Shown here: one piece after another, positions 32,331 to 42,062 of the stretch
Layout of the letters: each line of letters opens with the position of its first letter
How positions within the stretch are numbered: position 1 is the first letter of the stretch
Origin: Pollenia angustigena
Taxonomy: Eukaryota; Arthropoda; Insecta; Diptera; Polleniidae
Direction: 5' to 3'
Length of the DNA stretch: 64,000 nt
Assembly (NCBI GenBank): GCA_930367215.1
Contig: OV884058.1
Location: forward strand, 169,118,478 to 169,182,477
The notes under the pieces: generated by a model
Told to the model about the DNA's origin: nothing
The model's database searches: none
What the model saw: the letters and a program-made list of their open reading frames with translations, nothing else
Program-made: the position numbers and the translations under genes

Positions 32331-34760
32331 CACAGTGGCTGAAAATCGTTTTTCATTGGCCAAAAATCTGTAACTTTTGAACCGAAGGAGATATTTTAGT
32401 GAAATTTTTTTTAAGTCGACAGCTAGATTCTTAAGCTTTCTTCACTTTAAATTTCATTAAAATCGGTTGAGTAGTTATTGAGGAATTTAAGGTCAAAGTG
32501 GAACTTTAAATTTTTTTTTTAATTTAGCGTGCAATATGGTTTTTTTAATTCTTTTAATTATTTAAAAATGTAATTTTTTGATTTAAATAATAATCATTAA
32601 CAGTTTTTGAAATAATGGGACACTCAAAAAATTAAATGCTTACTATAAAAAAAATTTTAACATAAAAAAAAAATAGTAAAATCCACTGGAAATTTTGCTA
32701 TTATTGCTGAAAAATATACAATTTTTTGCTTTCAAATTTGTTTACACTTATTTATTCTTATTTATTAAAACATTTCATACATATGTGGATAATGTATGAA
32801 TAATAGCAGCAATAGATTTTAATAGCTTTTGTAACAACGTGAGCTTCTATTTATTATTATTTTTTACTAATACAATGTCTGTCTTTGATCTAATGAATTA
32901 TAATTATTGTTCATTTAATTGAAAGATTGATTGCAAATATTCCATATTTTGTTCTGTGTTATTTCTGTTCTTAGGTAGTTTTTTGACTTCTTCATCTAAA
33001 TCCCGATGTTCCACTTTCCATTGATTTCGAATACTGGAGATAAACGGATCTGACGTTGCCAATAATATATTAAATAGATCTTCATTAGTGGAATTTCGTG
33101 AAATTTTTCTAGTATTGTGCTCTCTATAAAATCTGTAATCCTTATTCCTTTTTTCCTGAGCTTCCTCTGATAAATCTCCAAGTGGCACCAACTGATATTT
33201 AATGACATCTTCTCCATGATAAAGGATTTTGTGAACTGTAGCAGACATATTTCTCCATGGGTACTTGGTTGTATATATTTTTGCAGTTTCCTTAGCAAAA
33301 TCTCCAAATTTTCTAGAGTCAATTTCTTCATTGCACGCAAGTACTTCTAGGATTATTTTAAATCTAAAAATTAGGTTAAAATCAACACCTGTTATTTCAG
33401 ATGCTGTTTCTGGATCTGAAAAGAATCTTCTTGCGGTATTGCCATCATTTGTATTGCCTGACCCTTGTTTCGGCTGATCTATAATCAACCCAAATTTGCG
33501 ATATTCATCTTGAACATGTTTCCTTTTTGAACTTCTTAACTCCTTTTTGAAGCTCTCCATGTTTATGAAAAACGTTGTTATTGCTCAGATATATTATATC
33601 CACTGAGTTTGCATCCGAATGTCACTTGCTTTTAAACCTTTTCATACCAAGTACAGGTAGAATAAAAAGGATTAAAAAACTTAAAATCCTTTTATTTATA
33701 TGCTATAAAATACCTGACACAAATTTAACAACGCATTGCATAGCTATAGGGTCATGGACTATTATTAGAGTCATAAAAACAGATAAAATAAAAAGACCAA
33801 ACAAAATTTAAAAAGCCCTTCTAAGGTGGGAGTCACAATATACCTGTTTAGCGTAAACGCGTGTATAAGCTCTTTATTCTACTATAGAATACGCTAGTGT
33901 GAACGTAGTGTAACGGATAAGGATGAATCAGGGTAGCTATACGTTTTTCTGATTGTGTAACATTAATAAAATTTTTTATATGTACTACCTGTATTATGTT
34001 CAATCACGATCAATTTTCCCTATATCATAAAATTTTTTTGAAGACAATAGCACATGATTTCTATTACTTACAATTTAAAAAAATTTTTTTTTCTGAGTAA
34101 TTTCATTAAAATTACCTTTCTATCAGTGGTTTTACCTTCTTAATCCCTTTTGGGCCACAAAAGTTCTATTCTTCTAAAGTTGAAATATGACAAAAATATA
34201 GTAGGTTAGAAATTTTTTTTGAGTAATTTCATTAAAATTAAAAAAGTGTTAAACAGACGGGTCCAGACGGGTACAAGAGTATATACAGGGTTAAAGAAAA
34301 CACTTTCACCTTTCTATCAGTGGTTTCACCTTCTTGGTCCCTTTTGGGCCGCAAAAGTTCTATGCTACTAAACTTGAAATTTGACAAAAATATAGTAGTT
34401 TAGAAAATATGTCCTAACATCTCAATTATAAATAACACAACAGTCGCAAATATTACCTTTTTAAAGCTAACAAGACTACCAACCAAGCAAAAAAGCAAGC
34501 AGGTCATTATCGCTGATAGTTTTTGTGCAATGATAATTTCTTTCGGATTAAATATTAAAAAAAAAAAACACTTTTTTCTGAATTAAAAAAAAAGTTGTGT
34601 TTAACAACATGGCACAACCACTATTACCAATATTTTGACCTAATTGTTTGGCTACCTTAGTTTTAATATGTTTACTATTAAATCAAATTAAAATTTTTGA
34701 AATCGGTGGCAAACAAAAATTGGACTTTTGGCCAATGAAATAAAATTTTCAGCCACTGTG
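32331..34760 (-). mobile_element. Transib-type DNA transposon with RSS-like ends
   Basis: Inverted ends begin CACAGTGGCTGAAAAT and continue with TTTCATTGGCCAAAA, about 38 bp with a handful of mismatches. CACTG (32,326-32,330) and CGCTG (34,761-34,765) flank it, a 5-bp duplication with one difference. Transib elements have CACWRTG-type termini, 5-bp GC-richer duplications and a RAG1-related transposase; all three are present. At 2430 bp it is shorter than full Transibs, and the first 1.2 kb on the coding side (33,561-34,700) lack the N-terminal transposase. That stretch carries an internal duplication (about 34,083-34,215 and 34,305-34,400). Confidence 0.85.
32904..33560 (-). CDS. Transib-like transposase, C-terminal domain (RAG1-related)
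   Basis: An unbroken 218-residue frame with ATG at 33,558-33,560. Order: a Lys/Arg-rich start, GSGNTNDGNTARRFFSDPET (about residues 33-52), DFNLIFRFKIILEVLACNEE, KYPWRNMSATVHKILYHGED (about 99-118), LVPLGDLSEEAQEKRNKDY (about 123-141), EHNTRKISRNSTNEDLF and LLATSDPFISSIRNQW. This is the C-terminal part of Transib transposases. The SEEAQEKRNK block aligns by pattern with the RAG1 stretch that carries the third catalytic acid (Glu962 in mouse), so the Glu before KRNK is the likely equivalent. Transib transposases are about three times longer and the first two catalytic Asp are absent, so the product cannot cut DNA alone. The frame lies inside an element with matching ends. Whether it is expressed is unknown. 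Confidence 0.78.
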   Translation of the reverse strand: MESFKKELRSSKRKHVQDEYRKFGLIIDQPKQGSGNTNDGNTARRFFSDPETASEITGVDFNLIFRFKIILEVLACNEEIDSRKFGDFAKETAKIYTTKYPWRNMSATVHKILYHGEDVIKYQLVPLGDLSEEAQEKRNKDYRFYREHNTRKISRNSTNEDLFNILLATSDPFISSIRNQWKVEHRDLDEEVKKLPKNRNNTEQNMEYLQSIFQLNEQ

Positions 34761-35390
34761 CGCTGATCACGAATATGGCATTTATTTATTTTTCTCAAGA
34801 AGCGTTTTCGAGATATACGCGAAAATCGAGTTTTTCTGCAGTTGTTTTAGGTATTTCGAAAAATCTCAACTTTTTTAATTCGCTCCTTAAATAATAATTT
34901 GTTTCCAACGTAGCAAGCGTAAAATTGTTATCGTCGGACAAAGAATAAAGAAATAACGGCATATTTAGTGAAAACATCCGAATTTGAGTTAAAATAAAAG
35001 TTTTTTTAAGAATGCTACAATTACACCGCGGAACAGTTAGTTTGCGGTCTGGAATTTGATTGGAATTTGATTGCTTTGATTTGAGGTCGCTGATTTCAAA
35101 TCTAATCTCCATTTTTCTCTACCAGCTCTAGTTTTCGAGATATACCGTTATGTCCAAAATTAAGGCAGTTTCACTACATATATTGAAATAACTTAAAAAC
35201 GGATGACTATATTCAGTAAAAAAAAAAAATCCGAAAATCGGCAACAATATTATCTCTAAGCCGTGCTTACATTGTTTTTAAATTTGCGCTGTAGTTTCCG
35301 AGATATCGTAGAATTTTTGAAGAAAATATTCGTGATCAGCATCCCCGATTTATCTTAGAAAACATCTCATTTTTGAGGTTATGGCAAAAA
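34761..35390. repeat. Fold-back repeat hosting the Transib insertion
   Basis: CTGATCACGAATA at 34,763 pairs with TATTCGTGATCAGCAT at 35,327. The interior has repeated phrases TTCGAGATATA and TTTTCTGCAG / GCGCTGTAGTTTCC. Related TTCGAGATATACCGTTAT phrases occur at 39,340. Non-coding. Confidence 0.6.
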
Positions 35391-35672
35391 GTTAAAAATT
35401 TGTGACAATCCGATACGACAATCAGAAAGTTTTATGCTTTTTTAGCAATTTTAACTGGCTTGAGTAAAATATCATGGTTCGTAACAGTTTAAGCCGAACC
35501 TAAATGATTTTCATCATCCCAAAATTCTGCAGAATAATTTCTGGTATTAAAACATCAGAACAGCGGTGAAATTAGTTTTAGCGTTTACAGTTAATTTCAA
35601 AAGGCTGCTTGATATGGAAACTAAGGTAAATATCACAAAATTGCATGACATTTTTCTGGCTATATGAATCTA
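35391..35672. other. Intergenic DNA, nothing recognised
   Basis: No coding frame or terminal repeat seen. Confidence 0.5.
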
Positions 35673-35673
35673 A

Positions 35674-35836
35674 CATAGCGTTTACATTTGCCAGTACTGG
35701 CAAGACAGTAGCAATTCATTCAAACTTTTTCACTAATACATAAACACTTTTACAGCTTTTTTGTTTTTGCATTGTTTTGCCAACTAATATGTATATGCTT
35801 ACTGTCTTGCCAGTACTGGCAAATGTAAACGCTGTG
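35674..35836. mobile_element. 163-bp palindromic MITE with TAA duplication
   Basis: Arms CATAGCGTTTACATTTGCCA and the reverse complement, about 36 bp, each containing an inner palindrome TTGCCAGTACTGGCAA. TAA is found directly outside both ends (35,671-35,673 and 35,837-35,839). Harbinger-like by duplication. Confidence 0.82.
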
Positions 35837-36330
35837 TAAGTTGGAAGACATTTTACCGCAATATCTATATCTGCTACGGTTTTAGGCGTATTTTAATTAT
35901 CTAAATTATATAGTAATTTATAGGCCGATCATCACGAAATTTATTAGTGTGATTTCTAGTCCTATCAAACTCTGATTTCCGATAGCAGTAGTTATTACGA
36001 TTTTAAGCGGCTTTTTATGAATTTAAAAAAACAAAAATTTAGACATTTTGATAAAAAAATTATTTTTTTTTCTAAAACGACTGCTCATATTATAAAAGGT
36101 GGGCACCATTGCATTAAGCGAATTATGCTAAACGGTATGTGCTAAAAACGGCTTGTCTAAAAAAGTGTCAATTTCGAGCACAGTGTAATTAATAATATTA
36201 TAGAAGTTACAAATACTAAAACTAATAAAATAAATCAATTAATTTTTTAATCTCTTTCTATATATTCTTTTCTATGTCTTATAGTAAATTATGGACCGAT
36301 CTACACGAAATTTTATAGTGTGACTTCTAG

Positions 36331-36735
36331 TCCTATTATGATAACATTATTTATTACAGTCTTAGACGTACTAAACTGTTTTCCGGGAGTAGGTGTGTAT
36401 GATTTCCAGTCGAATAAAACGACGTTTTGCAAAATCTTATAGCATTCCGTGCAAGATTTGTGTAACTTTTTGTAACAAAATCATTAATTTTTTAGAGTGG
36501 TGTTTCCACATTTTAATTCATATGATAACATGTTCCTATTATGATAACATTATTTATTACGGTCTTAGACGTACTAAACTGTTTCCGGGAGTAGGTGTGT
36601 ATTATTTCCAGTCGAATAAAACGACGTTTTGCAAAATCTTATAGCATTCCGTGCAAGATTTGTGTAACTTTTTGTAACAAAATCATTAATTTTTTTGGGT
36701 GGTGTTTCCACATTTTAATTCATAGCTTATAATCC
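36331..36735. repeat. Tandem duplication of about 203 bp
   Basis: TCCTATTATGATAACATTAT occurs at 36,331 and 36,534, and GAATAAAACGACGTTTTGC, GCATTCCGTGCAAGATTTG and GGTGTTTCCACATTTTAATT recur at the same spacing. The copies differ at only a few positions, so the duplication is recent. Confidence 0.85.
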
Positions 36736-37927
36736 TACCAAACCGATTTTGCTGGATTTCAATTTCAAACTGCTTAGGACAACTACAAGCAATTTGCACC
36801 AAGTTTGTTCATTTATTTAAAGTTTTTGAAAGTGAGCGTGTTTTCAACAGACGAACAGAAATACAGGAAGACGGACATGGCGCAGAGAACGGCTTTGTGC
36901 GATTGCAAAAAATCGCATTAAATGAACACCAACAAATACACTCGCTTGCGGTCATACAATAAAACTTGAGCAACCGCAAACATTCGCTGCTGGTTTGCAG
37001 TCATTCAAATAATGCACATCGTGCTTTGTTATTTATACCATCGTTTAGCTTCGTTTTTTAATAAAGATGTTTGTGTGTTTGGTCCGGCAATGATTGTTTT
37101 GGCAAAGAAAAAAAAAAAATACAAACAAAAAAGCCAGAAATCATGTAGGCATTCAGCAGTTGCTGTGTAGTACAAGAAAAAAAATTGAAATGAAACTAAA
37201 CCAGTGATCTTTTTTAAAGAAAACATAAATAAAACAAAACAGAAACAAAGATAATAAGCAAAATTTTGACATCCAACAATGATAAACCAAAAAAAAAGTT
37301 ATCAGCAGGGCTTCTAAGACCACCTGTAATGCTTTCGCCTTGCACAACTATAAACATATTATTTCTGTAAAGAGGCCTCAAAACAGGCTTTGCGATATTT
37401 GCGATATTTCCCGCTGAATGAGAGTGTTTCTCAGTAAGCAATTATATTTTACGATTGTAAAATAAAAGAGCGTAAGCGAGTTCTGTATGTACAATGTATT
37501 GTTATTGTTGTTAATGTTAACAAAGCGTCTTATCGAGTGGTCAATGACTTCTTCCCTGCAAATAATAGGACCAGTTCAAACACACGTGTAAAGAGTAGAC
37601 CCCAAGGGACCAAAACAAGTCCAAAAGTAACCCAAACGTATGGAAAAACATGGTCTATTTAACATTACCTTGCCCTAGGGGAGGACCATATAACCTACCT
37701 TTGGACTACTAAGGAGTAGTTTTAGAACTACTCCATGGTATACTCAAGGGGATTCATTTTGAAGTCGTTTAAAAACGAAAGAATGTCGTTAAAAAAACGA
37801 AGACATGTCGTCTCACTACAAACACTTTTTAACAATGACATGGTCCATGCTTGCATGACATCGGACCAGTCCATGGAGTAGTCCAATTTATCAGGGTTGA
37901 ATGCAAAAGTATAAGAATGTGTGACTT
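36736..37927. other. Intergenic DNA with weak repeat phrases
   Basis: GTTTTCAACAGACGAACAG with GGAAGACGGACATGG (36,838) echoes the TATACCCTCCACC family. CTCCATGGTATACT and CAGTCCATGGAGTAGTCC (37,720-37,890) form a loose inverted pair. Frames at 37,029-37,441 are not supported as genes. Confidence 0.45.
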
Positions 37928-38554
37928 CCCAGCCAGCAAAATAGTCCGACGTCGTTCAGATATCTGAGAGAAACGTCAGCAAAAAAGTCGGAATCGTATA
38001 CGAATTCTGTCAGATTTCTGACCCAAAAATGTATGAAGTGGTTGACACGAATTCTGACAGACATGTCGTGAAAAATTTTGGTTTTTTGTCGACATTTCTG
38101 ATGGATATCTAACAGAAATCTAATGAAGAAGGCATGGGAAGTTCTGATGTGTTAGCCGAGATTTTTTTGCTTTCGAACTAATAGCTGAAAGAAATAATTT
38201 AATTGCAAAATATGAACATAATTATAAATTTTACACGTACGTAACTTTTTTATGCTTTTAATCTTGAACAAATAAAATAAACTTAAAATTATTTCCAACT
38301 GAATCCCAATTGTTATTATTTAAAAAAATATTAAGTCTCTTTAGACAAATCTGAATGAATTCCGTCGGAATGCTATTGGACATACCTGTACATAAATTCC
38401 CCCCGATATATCTATACGAAATCGATCAGAAATCGGCCAGACAGTAAGAATATTCAATGTCTGACAGAAATCTGAACGAAATCTCTAAGAATGAAGTCAG
38501 ACATTTGCACAAAATATCTGATTCCGCCAATGTCGAAGTATTTTGCTGGCTGGG
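37928..38554. mobile_element. MITE with CCCAGCCAGCAAAAT ends
   Basis: CCCAGCCAGCAAAAT at 37,928 is inverted exactly at 38,540-38,554. The interior repeats TCAGATATCTGA, CAGATTTCTGAC and GACAGAAATCTGA in both orientations, giving subterminal pairing. 627 bp, non-coding. No clear target duplication. Confidence 0.75.
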
Positions 38555-38628
38555 TTTTGACTTAACACAATTGTGTTGTGTGCGCAACAAAAAATGCAAA
38601 CAAAGAAAGCACTTTCATTAGCATAGGG

Positions 38629-38664
<36 letters not shown>

Positions 38665-39220
38665 ACACATGCACAAATCAAATGTGTACAAAACGATGTT
38701 AAAGTTACCAACGTTGAACTTTGTTTTGCAGGCATGAAGTTAATGTAAATTTGAGCGTATGATTAAATCAACAAAAAAAGTGATTTTTGCAGTTCTCTGA
38801 CATGGCTAAATCGAGTTAGAATGACTCAAGGAGCCAGAATATACATTAGACTGGACGCAATTTTTTTTTTTTTTTTAATTTAATTGTTTGCGCTGCTAAA
38901 ATATGAGGTTTGGTGTAAGAAATCATGATCTAATTTTTCAGGTCAATCCGACGGTGCCTAGCTGTGCCGGGTGGGGCCCAAAGTTCCCCATATTATAAAA
39001 AAAAACATATTTTCTATCAGATCTTTATAGTTATACTAGTTGAAAAGCCGAAAATCAAAAATATGGCTTCGTTACGATCTTCCGCAGAGAAAGTACTTCA
39101 AGTGTGCCAAATTTCAGCTTCCTATGTCATCAGATGGCTTCAGAAAGTTGCGGAAAGAATAGGACATACATGCAAACATCCTGACATACTAAGAAATTAT
39201 ATATTGTATAGATAGATTAA
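38555..39220. other. Intergenic DNA with homopolymer runs
   Basis: An A run at about 38,634-38,660 and a T run near 38,860. The frame at 38,964-39,215 has no recognisable domain. Confidence 0.5.
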
Positions 39221-39480
39221 CATATGTTCGCGTAACTCAAAAACGCTTTAGTTTATTGAAAAACTAAAAAAAACCGAAATTCCGCAATAAAATTTACTTT
39301 AAGAAAGTTACAACTTTTTTCTTTATGTTGGCTTTGGTTTTCGAGATATACCGTTATTTCGTAAATTAAGGAGGTTGCACAACATATGTTCGCGTAACTC
39401 AAAAACGCTTTAGCTTATTGAAAAACTAAAAAAAAACCGAAATTCCGCAATAAAATTTACTTTAAGAAAGGTAAAACGTT
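39221..39480. repeat. Tandem repeat with 162-bp period
   Basis: CATATGTTCGCGTAACTCAA occurs at 39,221 and 39,383, each followed by AAACGCTTTAG and CCGAAATTCCGCAATAAAAT. The second unit is cut short. TTCGAGATATACCGTTAT between them also occurs at 35,133. Confidence 0.8.
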
Positions 39481-40150
39481 TTTCTTATATGTGCAGCCGT
39501 TTTAGAAACATAATTTTTTTTTATTAAAATTTCGGAATTTTTGTTTTTAAAAATTCATAAAAAATTGAAAAATGCAGGTATGCTTCTAATTTTATGCAGA
39601 CATATAAAAAACAACATTGCAAACAAAACAAGCTATAAATGATTAAAATCTGTTAACAACTTTTGATTTTATGTATTCACAAAAGACGAAAAATTTTAAT
39701 TAATTTAAGAATTTTATTAAACCGCCACATCTTATTTCAGGTAGGTAGTGCTTAAAAAAGTAAGTTTTTTTATGGAATGCCCTTTCCTGTTTTTAACACC
39801 TGACCAAAAGTTTGTTCTTCATCATTATAACTCATTTTTTTAATACCTTTTATGTTAAATTTTAGGGATTGTTTCCAATTTTGCAATCATTCGCGAATTT
39901 TAGTGCTGTTCAGGATTGAAGTGATTTTTTCCCGTAAGTTTTCTGATTCTTTAATAAAGTTTTTACAACTTTAAATAAATAATCGACTTAGATATCATAC
40001 CTTTGTTACCAAATATTTGAAAATTTCAGCAATTTTTACCAATTTGTTTTCATTTCTGTTAGTTTAAGGGGCTTTTTATCAATTTTATGGCACTATCTAT
40101 GCAAACTTTTTTGAGTTTTTAAATTTTTGCTCTTTAAGGCAATCGTCGCC
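39481..40150. other. Intergenic DNA, nothing recognised
   Basis: AT-rich with no supported gene. The left boundary of the adjacent Jockey element is not sharply defined. Confidence 0.45.
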
Positions 40151-40721
40151 GTTATAAAAATAGCCCCAATAATAAACGGAAGTCACCTAGTTCGGTTTGT
40201 GCTTTGTTGTGATACAGACGTGTATTTTTAGCCCCGCATACGATTTGAACTATTAATTAATCACATTTGATTTTATAATCTAAGCAGCGAATGGACGCTT
40301 AAAAAAAAAACAAAATAATATATTTTGTTAATTAAATTATTTAACATAATAGTGTACAATTTAAAACGATCAAATTAAATAAAATAAATCAGTAAAAATA
40401 TATATGTACGTATGAATGTTCATACATGTGTATACATATTCTGAACAAAACATTTCAATTCTTGTTTTTCTTTTGTTGTTGTAAAATACAATAAATAATA
40501 AAAATATTAAAGCAAAGCAAAACGGTGAAAAACAAAAACAACTCTTTGCATGAGTACAAACAGTGAAACAACACTAAGACAAAATGAAAGAAACGTTTAC
40601 GTTTTAGTTAATGCAAATGAAAATAATGCAGAAATAAATAAAACAAAACAATATAAACTATTTAACGGCTAAGTCAATAACTCGAACACGTTCCCTCTCA
40701 CCCGCGGTATTTACACAAACG

Positions 40722-42062
40722 GTGGATAGTGACTCATTAAAAAAACTACAACAAGATTTGGTGACAAGTGTTGCCAGGCCTGCAAGTATTGCCGTGAAGT
40801 CAAAAACAAATTTAGTGGGAAATGATACCATGAACTTAAACACAAATGCAATGGAAAACCCCCCTGTAAAAAGTTGTCAAAAGCCTACAGTACAAGTTGG
40901 TATGGACAGGTACATAACAGTGCTTAAACGGGGACGCAGCCCTACCTCTGCAGCAGTTGCTTCGGCCTCAAAAGTACCATCTTTTGATAAAATAAATACA
41001 CAAAATCGTTTCGCGATTCTGGAGGATGAATCCTCTGAAGCACCAAACGTCATTAAATCGTCTAAGCCACCCCCGATATACCTTAGAGAGCAAAACTCTA
41101 ATGAGTTAATAAAAAGTTTAATTTCGGTGATAGGTGAAAATTCCTTTTATGTAGCTGCAATAAAGCGCGGTATCATTAACGAGACTAAAATACAGGTGAA
41201 TCACGAGGATGATTTTCGAAAGGTAATTACAAGATTTGAGACTCTGAATAAAAACTTTTATACGTATCAACTGAAGAGCAGTAAAGGTAATCAGGTAGTA
41301 ATCAAGGGCATAGACTCATGCGTAGACCCAGGGGAAATTAAAGCTTTTTTGGAAGAGAAGGGCTTTAAAATCAAAAACGTAACAAATATCAAAAATAGGG
41401 AACAAAATCCCCAACCACTATTTCGAGTGGAACTTGAACCCGGCGACGTTAAGCTCAAAAAAAATGAAACGCATCCAATTTATAATTTAAAATATATTCT
41501 ATACAGAAGGGTAACTATTGAGGAGCCGCACAAAAGAATTGGTCCTGTTCAATGTCTAAACTGCCAGGAATTTGGCCATACTAAGGCATACTGCTACTTA
41601 CCCCCTGTTTGCGTAGTATGTGGTGAATTACATGGAACAGTTCATTGCGACAAGTCTAAAACCGACCCCAACGTAAAAAAATGTAGCAACTGTGGCGGTA
41701 ATCACACTGCCAATTATAGAGGATGCCCTGTATATACTATCGTCAAGCAGTCGGTCGGACCGAAAACTAATCCACCTCAAATGCAGGTAACAAATCAGGT
41801 TAACACAAATGCAATTCAAGCCCCCCAGCCTAGTAATAACAGAACCTCTTACGCTAACGTCCTAAAATCAAACCATGAGCCAATGCAAGGTGCCTCGCCA
41901 AGTAATGATGAAACTCAATTTTCTAATTTAAGTCGTTTAGAAAAAACCATGGAAACATTAGTGCAAACGGTAAATAATTTTACGAACACAATGGGTAATA
42001 TGAAGCAGGAAATGCTTAGAATGCAATCGATGTTATTGCAAGCTGTACTTAACAAACCATGA
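40722..42062 (+). CDS. Jockey ORF1, gag-like RNA-binding protein
   Basis: 446 codons without interruption. It should bind the element RNA and carry it to the target. The middle (about residues 180-270) fits the PRE_C2HC domain of Jockey-type gag proteins. Three zinc knuckles follow: CLNCQEFGHTKAYC, CVVCGELHGTVHC and CSNCGGNHTANYRGC (about residues 275-335). The C-terminus has a predicted helical stretch (LEKTMETLVQTVNNFTNTMG). The frame as given starts at a GTG (40,722) in the context GGTGGATAGTGAC; no in-frame ATG lies between the upstream stop at 40,635 and ATG 40,830, so the original start may have mutated, or translation begins at 40,830. It overlaps ORF2 by ATGA at 42,059-42,062. Confidence 0.88.
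   Translation: MDSDSLKKLQQDLVTSVARPASIAVKSKTNLVGNDTMNLNTNAMENPPVKSCQKPTVQVGMDRYITVLKRGRSPTSAAVASASKVPSFDKINTQNRFAILEDESSEAPNVIKSSKPPPIYLREQNSNELIKSLISVIGENSFYVAAIKRGIINETKIQVNHEDDFRKVITRFETLNKNFYTYQLKSSKGNQVVIKGIDSCVDPGEIKAFLEEKGFKIKNVTNIKNREQNPQPLFRVELEPGDVKLKKNETHPIYNLKYILYRRVTIEEPHKRIGPVQCLNCQEFGHTKAYCYLPPVCVVCGELHGTVHCDKSKTDPNVKKCSNCGGNHTANYRGCPVYTIVKQSVGPKTNPPQMQVTNQVNTNAIQAPQPSNNRTSYANVLKSNHEPMQGASPSNDETQFSNLSRLEKTMETLVQTVNNFTNTMGNMKQEMLRMQSMLLQAVLNKP

Noticed and set aside
33561..34760. N-terminal half of the Transib transposase upstream of the surviving frame
   Set aside because: No recognisable transposase blocks could be read on the minus strand; the stretch holds an internal non-coding duplication instead.
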